Both the position numbers and the translations under genes were made by a program. 64,000 nucleotides of DNA, taken from Shewanella litoralis (lineage in GTDB: Bacteria > Pseudomonadota > Gammaproteobacteria > Enterobacterales > Shewanellaceae). Each line of letters opens with the position of its first letter. Position 1 is the first letter of the stretch. Below, in pieces: positions 20,971 through 30,410 of this stretch. A model generated the notes under the pieces. It ran no database searches and was not told the DNA's origin. It saw nothing but the letters and a program-made list of their open reading frames with translations. The stretch lies in assembly GCF_009828585.1 (NCBI RefSeq), contig NZ_WSRZ01000005.1:62001-126000 (forward strand). Reading direction: 5' to 3'.

Positions 20971-22146
20971 TTATGAGTCTGTCGATTTGATCGGGGCAAC
21001 ACCAAAGACTTCAATTGGGTGTTGCTTTCCTTTGAGAACAATAGGGCCTAAATCAGTTAATTGGTATTGGCTATTTTGCTGCTCAAGACGATGTACCACA
21101 TCCCCAGATAACAGCATTCTTTGGCCTAATGGATTACATTGATCTTGCAGCCTGGCTAGTGTGTTGAGTACATCACTAAAGAAACTGATCTCTTGTTTAT
21201 GTACCCCCACCACTGCCGCAACGACTTGGCCACAGTGCGCCGCTGCTTTAAATTTAGGCACAAACCCATATTGCTGCTCAAAATAGTGAGTTTGCCATTT
21301 GAGTTGCTGGCAAAACTCAAAATAAATGTTCATACAGCGATCATGCTTTATGCCTTGCTCTAAAGGCCAATGGATTAATACCGCATCGCCCATATAACGG
21401 TATATCTCTGCTTCATTGTCCGATACGGTATCGGCCAGCATGCTAAAGCTATCTTGAATTAAGCGACTGAAGCGGTAATCACCCAGAGTCTCGGCATGTG
21501 CAGTCGACGACACCATATCGATAAACAAGAAAAGTTGATGCTCATATCGAGGCTTATGGTATTTGCCTAATCCAATATTGAGTAGCACTTTGGGCCCCAC
21601 CAAAAGCGCCATTTGTTCAATAAACGCTAAGCTGACCCGCACCACAACAAGGTAGACTACCAGGGCTTGGAACGATGGACTGTAAATAATATGAATGCTG
21701 AGCATTTGACGTAGAGTCACCATGTGGTTGTCAATCGCCCACATATTTAAAAACTGAGTGACATAAGCAAGCGTTGTGGCGCCGAGCAGTAAAAACAGGC
21801 CTTTAAAGACCACTGAAAACAAATAAGGCAGACGGCTGATTGCACTAAAGTCGGCGATTAAATTCGACATCCAATGCAGTCCACCAAAGATAAACCCCAT
21901 AAATACCGCGAGTGTGGCGAGATCGGCATTGCTGATTGCCCAGTCTGGAAGTTGTGCAGATTGTGAATAACGAAAAAACACAAATGACGCCATTGCGACG
22001 CACCAGGCAAACACAGCGAATAATAATTTTTGAGTCTGGCGGCGTGCTTTCACTAGGAGATTACGTGTCCGAATGGCTGAGTTATAAGCGGAGTAGTTTA
22101 TAGAATAACGGTTCGATTGGGATAGTTTATTTGTGATGTAGATCAA
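20971..22146 (-). CDS. cyaC: Membrane class III adenylate/guanylate cyclase (CyaC-like)
   Basis: A 391-residue protein with about four N-terminal membrane helices (residues 40-180) and a C-terminal class III cyclase domain (about 205-370). Metal-binding aspartates are visible in Phe-Ile-Asp-Met-Val-Ser-Ser-Thr and in Tyr-Arg-Tyr-Met-Gly-Asp-Ala-Val-Leu; the later Asp-Val-Leu-Asn-Thr-Leu-Ala-Arg-Leu-Gln carries the base-recognition and transition-state positions. In S. oneidensis the gene at this position, next to oxyR, is CyaC, one of the cyclases supplying cAMP to CRP for anaerobic respiration; I infer the same here. It converges with oxyR with only five bases between stops. The start codon is uncertain. 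Confidence 0.82.
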   Translation of the reverse strand: MIYITNKLSQSNRYSINYSAYNSAIRTRNLLVKARRQTQKLLFAVFAWCVAMASFVFFRYSQSAQLPDWAISNADLATLAVFMGFIFGGLHWMSNLIADFSAISRLPYLFSVVFKGLFLLLGATTLAYVTQFLNMWAIDNHMVTLRQMLSIHIIYSPSFQALVVYLVVVRVSLAFIEQMALLVGPKVLLNIGLGKYHKPRYEHQLFLFIDMVSSTAHAETLGDYRFSRLIQDSFSMLADTVSDNEAEIYRYMGDAVLIHWPLEQGIKHDRCMNIYFEFCQQLKWQTHYFEQQYGFVPKFKAAAHCGQVVAAVVGVHKQEISFFSDVLNTLARLQDQCNPLGQRMLLSGDVVHRLEQQNSQYQLTDLGPIVLKGKQHPIEVFGVAPIKSTDS

Positions 22147-22226
22147 GAGATGTGCAGAAAAATGTGCCTTAGTGCAAACTTTTGTCCTAATGATGGAACT
22201 CAGACCACATTATGGTAGATGTCAAT

Positions 22227-22895
22227 TTAGCCAAATGCATTATTTAAAATTTGCTGGGTAAACTCGATTTTCAAATAAAAACCTCGTGGGTTAGATAACT
22301 GTATGCTGCCATCTTCGGCAATGCTTTCCGTCAGGGTATGACTATTCGCCGCTTTAGGCCGCAGCTGTAACACCTCGCCATGGCGAGCAGTGATTTTATC
22401 GACTTTGCCTAATGCAATAAGCTCCATGATTTCTTCCCAATCTTGTTGCAGTTGTTGTGCTTGTAAAGCATTAGGTTGCCACAGTATTGGTGTACCGATA
22501 CGCCTTTCGCCGACAGGAATACTACGCTCTCCTTCTACAGGCACCCACAATACATGCTGCAGCTTATGAAACACCACACTGTCTTGCCATGATAAGCCTT
22601 GAATATTGACCAATGGTGCGACGGTGACATAGGTGGTTTCTAGCGGTTTACCTTTACAATCAATTGGGATCGTTTTTAGCTCAACACCGAGATGAATAAA
22701 GTCTGGTTGAGGCTTTGAACCGGCTAATGCCCCCAATTCAGACTCGATCAACTGGCCAACCCAACCTTTATCGCGTCTGAGATTTTCGGGTACCGATATT
22801 TGGTTATCTGCGGCAATATCAGCAAGACGGATCCCCGCCAAATCATGCGCTCTTTGCATTAATTCATGAATGTCTTTTGGAGACGATTTGGCCAT
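22227..22895 (-). CDS. mutH: DNA mismatch repair endonuclease MutH
   Basis: MutH nicks the unmethylated strand at hemimethylated GATC sites after activation by MutS and MutL. The protein is 222 residues, close to the usual length. The catalytic Asp...Glu-x-Lys triad is visible in Asp-Phe-Ile-His-Leu-Gly-Val-Glu-Leu-Lys-Thr (about residues 65-75). Its presence implies Dam methylation in this organism. It is divergent from rppH, separated by a 1-kb gene-free interval, as in E. coli where the same pair is divergent. Confidence 0.95.
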   Translation of the reverse strand: MAKSSPKDIHELMQRAHDLAGIRLADIAADNQISVPENLRRDKGWVGQLIESELGALAGSKPQPDFIHLGVELKTIPIDCKGKPLETTYVTVAPLVNIQGLSWQDSVVFHKLQHVLWVPVEGERSIPVGERRIGTPILWQPNALQAQQLQQDWEEIMELIALGKVDKITARHGEVLQLRPKAANSHTLTESIAEDGSIQLSNPRGFYLKIEFTQQILNNAFG

Positions 22896-23947
22896 GAGTC
22901 AATCGGTACCTTTATATTGATGTCGATAATGAATGGGAGGGTGAGTCTATATCAGCAGCTCAACCCATTAATCGTAATGCTGTACTGCCTGTTCAAGCCG
23001 ATAGGCATACAATGTTTCGATGCATATCGTTTATATTTTGCGCCAGATTTTAATCGAGTAAAAACAGCGTGCAGTATGCTAACAAGTATTGATTAATAAT
23101 AACAAGTTTAGTGAATATTCATTTGCTGGTTAAAAAACGACCTTATTGGCAGGGTGTCATAAATAAAGATATAAAAATGAGTTAAGTAATTGTTTTAATT
23201 TGATTTTAATAGTCATATTTTCTAGTGTATTCGATTTGTCCCAAGTTACTCTCTATTTTCCCCTGTATTTCACACACAGTTATCCACAGATTTAATGGAT
23301 AACTGTGGTTTTCGATGCCTTTAACTGATTAAAAAGACCAAGTCAACGCAATAAAATGGCTTTTTTAACAGTTTATTTTAAAAAAAGCCTTGTTATTTGT
23401 GTATAACTTACCGAGGGTTAAGTTAATTGGTGAACTTATTTGGGGCTGTGTGTTTTTTGTTCAAATTTGGCGATCGATCATTATTCTAAATATTTACTAT
23501 TTTTAAGTTAATGTTTTAAAATGATTTAATGGTGAAATTTCCATGGTTGAGCGAAATTGATATCCGTTGGTTTTTACAGCGTAATTAAGGTTTACCAAAG
23601 TTTCGAACAGAGATATCCACAGATTTTGTGGATAATGTCGCAATGTGTTGACTGTAACTGTTGATAAAGTTTATTTGTTCACGATGTTATTCAATTATCC
23701 ACAATGAAGGAGATTGCGGTCGCGGTATTGATAGTGTGATATGGGCGTGCGTGCGGGTATTAGTGCAAGCAAAAGTATGAGTCAATATTATCGAGAATTG
23801 AGACAGAGGCTTATTTATATGCAATTTCCTGATTTTAGGTTAATTAATCAGCATACTAAGGTGAATTGTGAGTAAATAGAGGTTTGCCGATAGGCATGCT
23901 TTGTGAAACAATCAAACGATATAAAATTTGTTAATTTTGGAGTCCAT
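22896..23947. promoter_or_regulatory. mutH-rppH intergenic region with a DnaA-box cluster, DARS2-like
   Basis: About 1050 bases without a convincing gene. Perfect DnaA boxes TTATCCACA occur at 23280-23288 (+), 23627-23635 (-) and 23695-23703 (+), with TTATACACA at 23398-23406 (-) and the one-mismatch ATATCCACA at 23613-23621 (+). The first box is part of a 12-base perfect inverted repeat, CACAGTTATCCA (23275-23286) with TGGATAACTGTG (23297-23308). The boxes at 23613 and 23627 face each other five bases apart. E. coli carries its DnaA-reactivating sequence DARS2 beside mutH in this same interval, so by position and content this is a strong candidate DARS2 equivalent. IHF and Fis sites could not be called by eye. 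Confidence 0.65.
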
Positions 23948-24466
23948 GTGATTGATAGCGACGGCTTTCGCGCAAATGTGGGCATCATTATCTGCAATAA
24001 ATTTGGACAAGTAATGTGGGCTAGGCGTTTTGGCCAACATTCATGGCAGTTTCCACAAGGTGGGTTGGACGATGGTGAGTCGGCAGAAGAAGCCATGTAT
24101 CGTGAACTCTATGAGGAAGTGGGACTGAGACCTGAGCATGTACAAATTTTAACATCCACTCGTTCTTGGTTACGTTACCGTTTACCTAAGCGTTTGGTGC
24201 GCCAGGAAAGCAAACCCGTTTGCATTGGCCAAAAGCAGAAATGGTTTTTACTACAATTAAAAGGTCACGATAATACCATTAACTTAAATTCTTCTGGTCA
24301 CCCAGAGTTTGATGATTGGCGTTGGGTGAGTTATTGGTACCCTGTACGTCAGGTAGTGTCTTTTAAGCGCGATGTATATAGAAAGGTGATGAAAGAGTTC
24401 GCATCGACGACATTAGCGCTACAAACGCGCGAGTTTAGTAAGAAACGAAGCAAACAACGGAGTTAA
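23948..24466 (+). CDS. rppH: RNA pyrophosphohydrolase RppH (NudH), Nudix family
   Basis: RppH removes pyrophosphate from the 5' end of mRNAs and so triggers RNase E decay. The Nudix box (Gly-x5-Glu-x7-Arg-Glu-Leu-x-Glu-Glu-x-Gly) is intact at about residues 38-60, and the family-specific [14 protein letters not shown] precedes it. I start at GTG 23948: GGAG lies five bases before it and the protein then begins Met-Ile-Asp-Ser-Asp-Gly, as in E. coli. A GTG at 23903 would add 15 residues not typical of the family. ptsP follows after 24 bases, an operon also seen in E. coli. Confidence 0.94.
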   Translation: MIDSDGFRANVGIIICNKFGQVMWARRFGQHSWQFPQGGLDDGESAEEAMYRELYEEVGLRPEHVQILTSTRSWLRYRLPKRLVRQESKPVCIGQKQKWFLLQLKGHDNTINLNSSGHPEFDDWRWVSYWYPVRQVVSFKRDVYRKVMKEFASTTLALQTREFSKKRSKQRS

Positions 24467-24490
24467 CTGATTTCATAGAGGATTGGAACC

Positions 24491-26728
24491 GTGTTAAATA
24501 TGCTCAGGGATATCACCCAGGCCGTTGCAAGAGCAAACAGCCTGGAGAGTGCATTAAATATTTTGGTGTCGCAAACGCGTATAGCGATGGCGACACATTG
24601 CTGTTCTATTTATATCCTCGAGCAACAAAATCTGGTGTTATCGGCCACTGAAGGGCTTGAAAAGTCCGCTGTCGGCCGAGTCAGCATGCCTTTGTCTGAA
24701 GGATTAGTTGGCTTAGTTGCTCAACGTGAAGAAGCCGTAAATTTGGCTGATGCACGTATTCACCCGCGCTTTAAATTATTTCCTGAAGCTGTAGAAGAAG
24801 AATATCGAGCCTTTTTGGCGGTACCGATTATTTTTCAAAAGCTGGTTGTTGGCGTTATTGTGGTGCAGCAACCTGAAGCAAGACAGTTTAGCGAAAATGA
24901 AGAAGCATTTTTAATGACCTTGGCCGCGCAGCTTGCGGTTGTGATAAGAAGTCTTAAACATAAAGCCACTATTACCAATGTTCAGCATCAAGTTGTATTT
25001 AGTGGCGTAACGGCATCAAGCGGTATTGCGATTGCTCATGGTTTAGTGCTCGGTGGCACGATTTCATTAGAGCAGCCAGAATTACAGTGCGCCGACATCG
25101 ACAGTGAATTACGCCGACTCAAACACGCTATGCAGCGCTGCAACGACATGTTGTCATCTATTTCACAGCGTTTTGAACGTGAAAAATCAGGTGATGTCGC
25201 CTCTATTTTTACCGCATTCCAGCTCCTGCTCGATGACTCGAGTTTAGGTGGCGAGTATACCCGAGAGGTTGCTCTTGGCTGGCAAGCCGAGTCGGCGGTC
25301 AGCCGTGTTTCTCTTCGTTACATTGAACAGTTTTTGGCGATGGAAGACCCGTACTTAAAAGAGCGGGCTAGCGATATTCGTGAACTGGGTCAAAAAGTCC
25401 TGCGGCAATTGATTGAACCTGGGCGTTTAGAGGTCGATCCTGATAAGCCGGTTATTTTAGTTGCTAAAGAGGTTGATGCGACATTACTTGCTGAGTTTCC
25501 AAGACAAAAGCTTGCAGGTATTGTAACTGAGCGTGGTGGGGTTAACGCCCATGCGGCTATATTAGCCCGCGCGCTTGGTGTCCCGGCAATTGTGGCGGCT
25601 GAAGGTATTCTGTCTACCGATATCGATCAAAAACTCTTAGTGCTTAATGCGACACGTGGTCAGTTACTCGTGTCGCCATCACCGGCTGTGATTGAAGAGT
25701 ATCAATTACTGCTAGATGCCGATGTCGAAAAGCAAAAACAATTTTCAGCAGAGTTGAGTTTACCGTCAATAACAACAGACGGTCAGCGGATCCAGTTGTA
25801 CCTTAACGCTGGCTTATTGAGCGGTATGGCATCTGAGGTGGCTGAAGGCGCCGATGGTATTGGTCTTTATCGCACCGAAATCCCGTTTATGTTGCATCAA
25901 CGCTTTCCAAGTGAAAGCGAACAAATCAATGTTTATAAACAAGTGTTAAGTGCAGCAGGTGAGCGGCCTGTTGTTATGCGCACCTTAGATGTGGGCGGCG
26001 ATAAGCCGTTACCATATTTTCCCATCAAAGAAGATAACCCCTTTTTAGGATGGCGTGGTATTCGTTTGTCGCTTGATCATCCTGAATTGTTTTTGGTGCA
26101 ATTACGCGCCATGTTGCAGGCAGGTGGTAAAGGTAATCAGCTGCAAATCTTATTGCCTATGGTGAGTAACCTCGATGAGATCGATCAAACTTTGGCGTAT
26201 CTTGAGCAGGCATTTACCGAACTAAACCACGAGCTCAACACGATTTTAGTCAGACCTAAAGTCGGCGTGATGCTTGAAGTGCCCGCGTTGTTATATCAAT
26301 TACAAGATGTGGCTAAACGCGTCGATTTTGTGTCAGTGGGTAGCAACGATTTAACTCAATATCTGTTAGCCGTCGATCGTAATAACCCTAGCGTCAGCTC
26401 CTTGTTTGACAGTTATCATCCGGGGATATTACGTGCGCTAAAAATCGCCGTTGATGACTGTCAGCGTTATGATTTAGATGTGAGTGTTTGCGGTGAATTA
26501 GCAGGAGAACCTTATGGTGCCTTACTGTTAGTGGCGATGGGCTACCATAAGTTAAGTATGAACCAAGCCAGTTTAGCCAGAATTAACTATCTGCTTAGGC
26601 GTGTTTCACAACAAGATTTATCTGAACTACTCAAAACAGTATTGAGTCAATCTAATGGCCAACAAGTGCGAACATTATTAAGCCATTTTTTACAGCAACA
26701 TGACCTCGCCGATTTGATTAATCCATAA
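24491..26728 (+). CDS. ptsP: PTS-Ntr phosphoenolpyruvate phosphotransferase EI(Ntr)
   Basis: The first enzyme of the nitrogen-related phosphotransferase chain, taking phosphate from PEP to NPr and then EIIA-Ntr. Domains in order: N-terminal GAF domain (about 1-155), the EI N-terminal helical/His domain (about 170-400) with the phosphorylated His near 353 in Gly-Gly-Val-Asn-Ala-His-Ala-Ala-Ile, and the PEP-binding barrel (about 420-700) with Gly-Leu-Tyr-Arg-Thr-Glu-Ile-Pro-Phe and the Cys of Ser-Val-Cys-Gly-Glu. The length of 745 is as expected. It uses a GTG start and is co-directional with rppH. Confidence 0.95.
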   Translation: MLNMLRDITQAVARANSLESALNILVSQTRIAMATHCCSIYILEQQNLVLSATEGLEKSAVGRVSMPLSEGLVGLVAQREEAVNLADARIHPRFKLFPEAVEEEYRAFLAVPIIFQKLVVGVIVVQQPEARQFSENEEAFLMTLAAQLAVVIRSLKHKATITNVQHQVVFSGVTASSGIAIAHGLVLGGTISLEQPELQCADIDSELRRLKHAMQRCNDMLSSISQRFEREKSGDVASIFTAFQLLLDDSSLGGEYTREVALGWQAESAVSRVSLRYIEQFLAMEDPYLKERASDIRELGQKVLRQLIEPGRLEVDPDKPVILVAKEVDATLLAEFPRQKLAGIVTERGGVNAHAAILARALGVPAIVAAEGILSTDIDQKLLVLNATRGQLLVSPSPAVIEEYQLLLDADVEKQKQFSAELSLPSITTDGQRIQLYLNAGLLSGMASEVAEGADGIGLYRTEIPFMLHQRFPSESEQINVYKQVLSAAGERPVVMRTLDVGGDKPLPYFPIKEDNPFLGWRGIRLSLDHPELFLVQLRAMLQAGGKGNQLQILLPMVSNLDEIDQTLAYLEQAFTELNHELNTILVRPKVGVMLEVPALLYQLQDVAKRVDFVSVGSNDLTQYLLAVDRNNPSVSSLFDSYHPGILRALKIAVDDCQRYDLDVSVCGELAGEPYGALLLVAMGYHKLSMNQASLARINYLLRRVSQQDLSELLKTVLSQSNGQQVRTLLSHFLQQHDLADLINP

Positions 26729-26792
26729 TTTGGATCAAATAAATTAGCCAATATGTAGCGTATTGTTTAGAAAGTAAGAATAAGGATGTCGT

Positions 26793-27593
26793 ATGGATAG
26801 TATGCTACAGGTTTTTATTATTTGTCTGTTGCTTGGTTCAATTGTTGGTTTCCTGGCGGGGTTATTGGGCATTGGTGGCGGGCTCATTATTGTGCCTGCC
26901 TTACTGTATATTTTACCGTCAGTTGGCGTGAGCGTAGGGCAGTTAACTCATGTCGCGATTGCAACCTCATTGGCATCGATTATTTTAACGTCTATGTCAT
27001 CAGCCACCGCTCATCATAAACGCGGTAATGTTCCCTGGGAATTATTCAAACCTATTATGCCTGGCATTGTGGTGGGGTCTTTGGCTTCTGCATTTGTCTC
27101 TGAGCAAATTTCATCTGAAGACTTGCAACAAACTTTTGCGATATTCGTCGTATTAATGGCGATTCAAATGGCATTTCCATTTAAGGTCAAAACCGGTGAC
27201 AACATGCCGAAGTTTGTCGTGCTATTTGGCATATCTATTGTGATTGCGCTCATTGCAGGTTTAATGGGGATTGGTGGTGGAGTGTTGCTGGTGCCTTTCT
27301 TAAGTTATTGCGGATTACAAATGCGCCAAGCCGTTGGGTTTTCATCGGTAACGGGTATGTTTATCGCAATTTCAGGCACTATTGGTTATATCATTGCCGG
27401 CTTTGATGCGCCCAATTTGCCCGAAGGTGCATTTGGGTTTATTTATTTACCTGCACTATGCGGTATCATTATTAGTTCAATATTGTGTGCTCCTCTTGGA
27501 GTTAAAGCCGCTAGTTCTTGGCCTACGCCTGTATTGAAAAAAATCTTTGCCTGTCTGTTAGTTGTTGTTGGCTTAAAGCTACTACTGAGTTAA
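26793..27593 (+). CDS. TSUP/TauE-SafE family membrane transporter
   Basis: A 266-residue inner-membrane protein with about eight helices arranged as two similar halves. Each half begins with a glycine-rich motif typical of the family (Gly-Leu-Leu-Gly-Ile-Gly-Gly-Gly near residue 25, and Gly-Leu-Met-Gly-Ile-Gly-Gly-Gly near 156). Family members export or import sulfonates, sulfite or other organic anions; the substrate here is unknown. It is downstream of ptsP with a 64-base gap, and its transcript ends at a strong terminator shared with thyA. Confidence 0.85.
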   Translation: MDSMLQVFIICLLLGSIVGFLAGLLGIGGGLIIVPALLYILPSVGVSVGQLTHVAIATSLASIILTSMSSATAHHKRGNVPWELFKPIMPGIVVGSLASAFVSEQISSEDLQQTFAIFVVLMAIQMAFPFKVKTGDNMPKFVVLFGISIVIALIAGLMGIGGGVLLVPFLSYCGLQMRQAVGFSSVTGMFIAISGTIGYIIAGFDAPNLPEGAFGFIYLPALCGIIISSILCAPLGVKAASSWPTPVLKKIFACLLVVVGLKLLLS

Positions 27594-27614
27594 CTCAATA
27601 GATAAGTGACGAGT

Positions 27615-27655
27615 AAAAAAATGCCCTTGTTAAGTGATAACAAGGGCATTTTTTT
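27615..27655. terminator. Strong bidirectional terminator between the TSUP gene and thyA
   Basis: A perfect 18-base stem (27615-27632 with 27638-27655) around a five-base loop includes seven A residues on one side and seven T residues on the other, so it can end transcripts arriving from both convergent genes. Confidence 0.92.
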
Positions 27656-27663
27656 AGGGGTAT

Positions 27664-28515
27664 TTAAACCGCGAAAGGATATTTGATTGCATCGTGATGT
27701 TCATAGTCTTCAACGCTAAAATCATCCAATGTTACCCAGGTTTCAATGTCGTTTAAGCTGGTGATTTTGGGATTGATTATTAACTTAGGTGAGGCAAATG
27801 GCTCGCGTGTTAATTGAATGTCACGCATCGGCGCCAGTTGATCTTCATAAATATGGGCGTTAACGATTTTATGGTATGCCTTACCGGCTTTGTGGCCGGT
27901 TATTTGTGCCATTAAGGCCAGTAACACATACACTTGAACCATATTGAAGTTTAAGCCAAGCGGAACATCACAACTGCGCTGAGTGCTGTTGAGGTACAAG
28001 GTGTCACCTAGAAGCGAAAAATGATGTTCGTACATACAAGGGCGTAAACAGCCCAGGTCAAAAGCGCCTGGATGATAAAAGGTTAATATTTCTCCTCGGT
28101 TATCAATGCCGTTGCTGAGGTCATCTACTATTTGTTGTAATAAATCGACATGGCCACCGGTTGGTTTTGGAAATGCACGCCCAAGTGCACCATATATGAG
28201 ACCCATATCGTCATGACCTTTACGGTTTGGGTTATTAAGCCATGCTTGGTTCTCATTGGCGTTGGCATCCCATGTTTTGGTGCCTAACGCTCTAAAATCA
28301 GCAGCATTTTGATAACCACGTAAATACCCTAACACTTCAGCTATTGCCGATTTCCAAAAACTTTTACGTGTGGTGACGAGCGGGAATTGATTGTTGCCAA
28401 CATCGTATACCAAATCGGCATTAATGACAGTTAGACACTTTTTGTTGGTTCGGGCATTATTGACCCATTCACCTTCATCTACGATACGTTTGCACAGATC
28501 TAAATACTGTTTCAT
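27664..28515 (-). CDS. thyA: Thymidylate synthase ThyA
   Basis: Makes dTMP from dUMP with methylene-tetrahydrofolate. The protein is 283 residues from the ATG at 28515, which gives the expected Met-Lys-Gln-Tyr-Leu start; the ATG at 28524 adds three residues. The catalytic Cys160 lies in Cys-Leu-Arg-Pro-Cys-Met, and the dUMP-binding Gln-Arg-Ser-Cys-Asp with the following Leu-Gly-Leu-x-Phe-Asn is intact. It resembles the longer Vibrio-type ThyA more than the 264-residue E. coli one; the residue after the catalytic Cys is Met rather than His. In many relatives lgt lies directly before thyA, but here thyA is alone and convergent with the TSUP gene. Confidence 0.95.
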   Translation of the reverse strand: MKQYLDLCKRIVDEGEWVNNARTNKKCLTVINADLVYDVGNNQFPLVTTRKSFWKSAIAEVLGYLRGYQNAADFRALGTKTWDANANENQAWLNNPNRKGHDDMGLIYGALGRAFPKPTGGHVDLLQQIVDDLSNGIDNRGEILTFYHPGAFDLGCLRPCMYEHHFSLLGDTLYLNSTQRSCDVPLGLNFNMVQVYVLLALMAQITGHKAGKAYHKIVNAHIYEDQLAPMRDIQLTREPFASPKLIINPKITSLNDIETWVTLDDFSVEDYEHHDAIKYPFAV

Positions 28516-28721
28516 ATGTTGCAATCCCTTTTTTGCTTTTGGCGATTATACCTAATCAACGCAACCAAATCTTTATGCGCCAAAATTTTAATTTAAGCTT
28601 AAAAATAAAGAATAATGCCATCAACACCTCGGTAAAACCGAGTTAATTAGCAGAAAGAATCGATTATTATTGTTTGAGTTGATACTGTAGAGTCAATCTA
28701 TTGTTCATAAAGGAGTGTTAT

Positions 28722-29906
28722 ATGGAACGTGCAATTAGAAACTTTGTCAGTCAAGAATCTGCCGGTGGTATTTTGTTGATGGTCGCAGTGGCCTTGGCAA
28801 TGGTACTTGCTAATTCGCCGTTAGCGGATTTATATCAGGGCTTCTTGAGTACCGGAGTGCAATTGCGTGTAGGTGAGCTAGACATCAACAAGCCACTATT
28901 ACTCTGGATTAACGATGGCTTAATGGCATTGTTCTTTTTACTCATTGGCCTTGAAGTTAAACGCGAACTGATAGAAGGTGCGCTTTCAAGTGTCGCTAAA
29001 GCTTCTTTACCGAGTTTTGCCGCGATTGGCGGTATGGTATTTCCTGCATTATTTTATTTGGCGTTTAATTATACCAATCCTGAAACCCAAGTGGGTTGGG
29101 CTATACCCGCGGCAACTGATATTGCCTTTGCATTAGGTATTATGGCGTTGTTAGGCAGTCGAGTGCCTGTTGCGTTAAAAGTGTTTTTATTGGCATTGGC
29201 AATCATTGATGATTTGGGCGTAATTGTGATTATTGCGCTGTTTTACAGCACCGATTTATCTATGATGAGTTTAATTATTGCTGCGGTTTCTATTGTATTG
29301 ATGGTGGCGCTTAATCGCAGAGGTGTAAGTGCAATAACCCCCTATGCATTAATTGGTTTTGTGTTATGGGTGGCAGTGTTGAAGTCTGGCGTTCATGCGA
29401 CATTAGCAGGCGTTATTATCGCATTTTGTATTCCATTACGTGATAAATCAGGCGCTTCGCCATAAGGGCGCTTAGAACATAAGCTTCACCCTTGGAGTAC
29501 CTTCTTGATTTTACCGGTATTTGCATTTGCTAACGCTGGACTATCATTGACTAATATGTCTTTAGAATCATTTGCTGAACCGATTACGTTAGGGATTATG
29601 ATGGGACTGATGTTAGGTAAACCAATCGGAGTATTACTATTTAGCTACGCGGCGGTAAAACTTAAATTAGCAGAGTTACCACCAGGGATTGGTTGGAACC
29701 AAATTATTCCCGTAGCAGTAATGTGTGGTATTGGCTTTACCATGTCAGTCTTTATTGCATCGTTAGCATTTGAACATTCACCAGCAGCTTATGGTGATTA
29801 TGCAAGATTAGGCATTTTAACAGGATCGTTATTTGCAGCGCTGATTGGTTATTTTTGGTTAGCCAAAGTTCTGCCTAAGACAGGAGAAAACCATGAAACT
29901 ATTTAA
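28722..29906 (+). pseudogene. nhaA: Na+/H+ antiporter NhaA, interrupted by an in-frame TAA
   Basis: The frame reads as one NhaA protein from the ATG at 28722 (AGGAG seven bases upstream) to the stop at 29904-29906, except for a TAA at 29463-29465. Before it the protein ends ...Arg-Asp-Lys-Ser-Gly-Ala-Ser-Pro; directly after it, in the same frame, comes Gly-Arg-Leu-Glu-His-Lys-Leu-His-Pro-Trp, the normal continuation. No bases are gained or lost. The first fragment (247 residues) carries the sensing and transport aspartates (Ala-Thr-Asp-Ile-Ala and Ile-Ile-Asp-Asp-Leu-Gly); the second carries the essential Lys of Gly-Lys-Pro-Ile-Gly. The gene is either inactive, read through, or affected by a sequencing error. 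nhaR downstream is intact. Confidence 0.9.
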
Positions 29907-30279
29907 ATTATCATTAGGACTATTACTGAGTGCATTTGTTATCCCAGCCTCTGCAAACTCGTTTGATGTGTGTTTAAAATCATCAGAGTCGGCCACGTGT
30001 CAGAGTTACCTGGAAGGCGTTGTCGATGGTGCGTTGATGTATCGCGACAATCAGGCAAAGAAACGTATAGATCCTAATAACTATGAATCGCGCGCACTAA
30101 AATACCGAGCAGGGAAACGCTATCAAACTGCCAATGTTAATTACTGCTCAAGCCACATATTGATTAAAGAAGAAGTGGTGTCAGCGTTAACTGAGCAAGT
30201 GTCATTGAATAACGTGAGTAATAGCGATGAGTTAGAAACCGTTATTACTAGTTTACTCGATTGTCCACGACCTAAGTAG
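29893..30279 (+). CDS. Small exported protein, Rap1a/Tai-like
   Basis: A 128-residue protein with a clear signal peptide (about 1-21, ending Ala-Ser-Ala). The mature part has four cysteines (two near 27-36, then near 84 and 123), probably two disulfides, and a Cys-x-x-Tyr-Leu-x-Gly-Val-Val-x-Gly segment that resembles the Rap1a/Tai immunity-protein domain. That similarity is by eye only; no toxin gene is nearby, so an immunity role is not supported. Its start overlaps the nhaA stop by 14 bases, so its translation probably depends on ribosomes finishing nhaA, which the internal TAA would disturb. Confidence 0.6.
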   Translation: MKLFKLSLGLLLSAFVIPASANSFDVCLKSSESATCQSYLEGVVDGALMYRDNQAKKRIDPNNYESRALKYRAGKRYQTANVNYCSSHILIKEEVVSALTEQVSLNNVSNSDELETVITSLLDCPRPK

Positions 30280-30294
30280 CGACTATGCTATTTT

Positions 30295-30319
30295 AACGCA
30301 GCCTCAGGGCTGCGTTTTT
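30295..30319 (+). terminator. Terminator after the nhaA operon
   Basis: Stem AACGCAGCC (30295-30303) with GGCTGCGTT (30308-30316), four-base loop TCAG, and a T-run to 30319. It separates the nhaA transcript from nhaR. Confidence 0.85.
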
Positions 30320-30410
30320 GTATAAGTATTTACCGCTAAAAATACCAATGATTTGCCATCGTAGTTTTTTGCTATAGTAGAGTGATTAATTTTTTAGGTT
30401 TTTGAATGAT

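Noticed and set aside
22866-23096. 76-codon frame starting inside mutH on the other strand
   Set aside because: No ribosome site, no recognisable domain, and it runs into low-complexity AT-rich DNA.
23275-23703. Replication origin (oriC) because of several DnaA boxes and AT-rich DNA
   Set aside because: None of the usual origin neighbours (dnaA, mnmG, mioC, rpmH) is present; the mutH-rppH position fits DARS2 better.
29440-29510. Frameshift in nhaA
   Set aside because: Both halves are in the same frame and the residues align without gap, so it is a nonsense codon rather than an indel.
29893-30279. Type VI secretion immunity protein (Rap1a/Tai)
   Set aside because: The resemblance is short and no effector or secretion genes are nearby, so only the fold-level similarity is noted.
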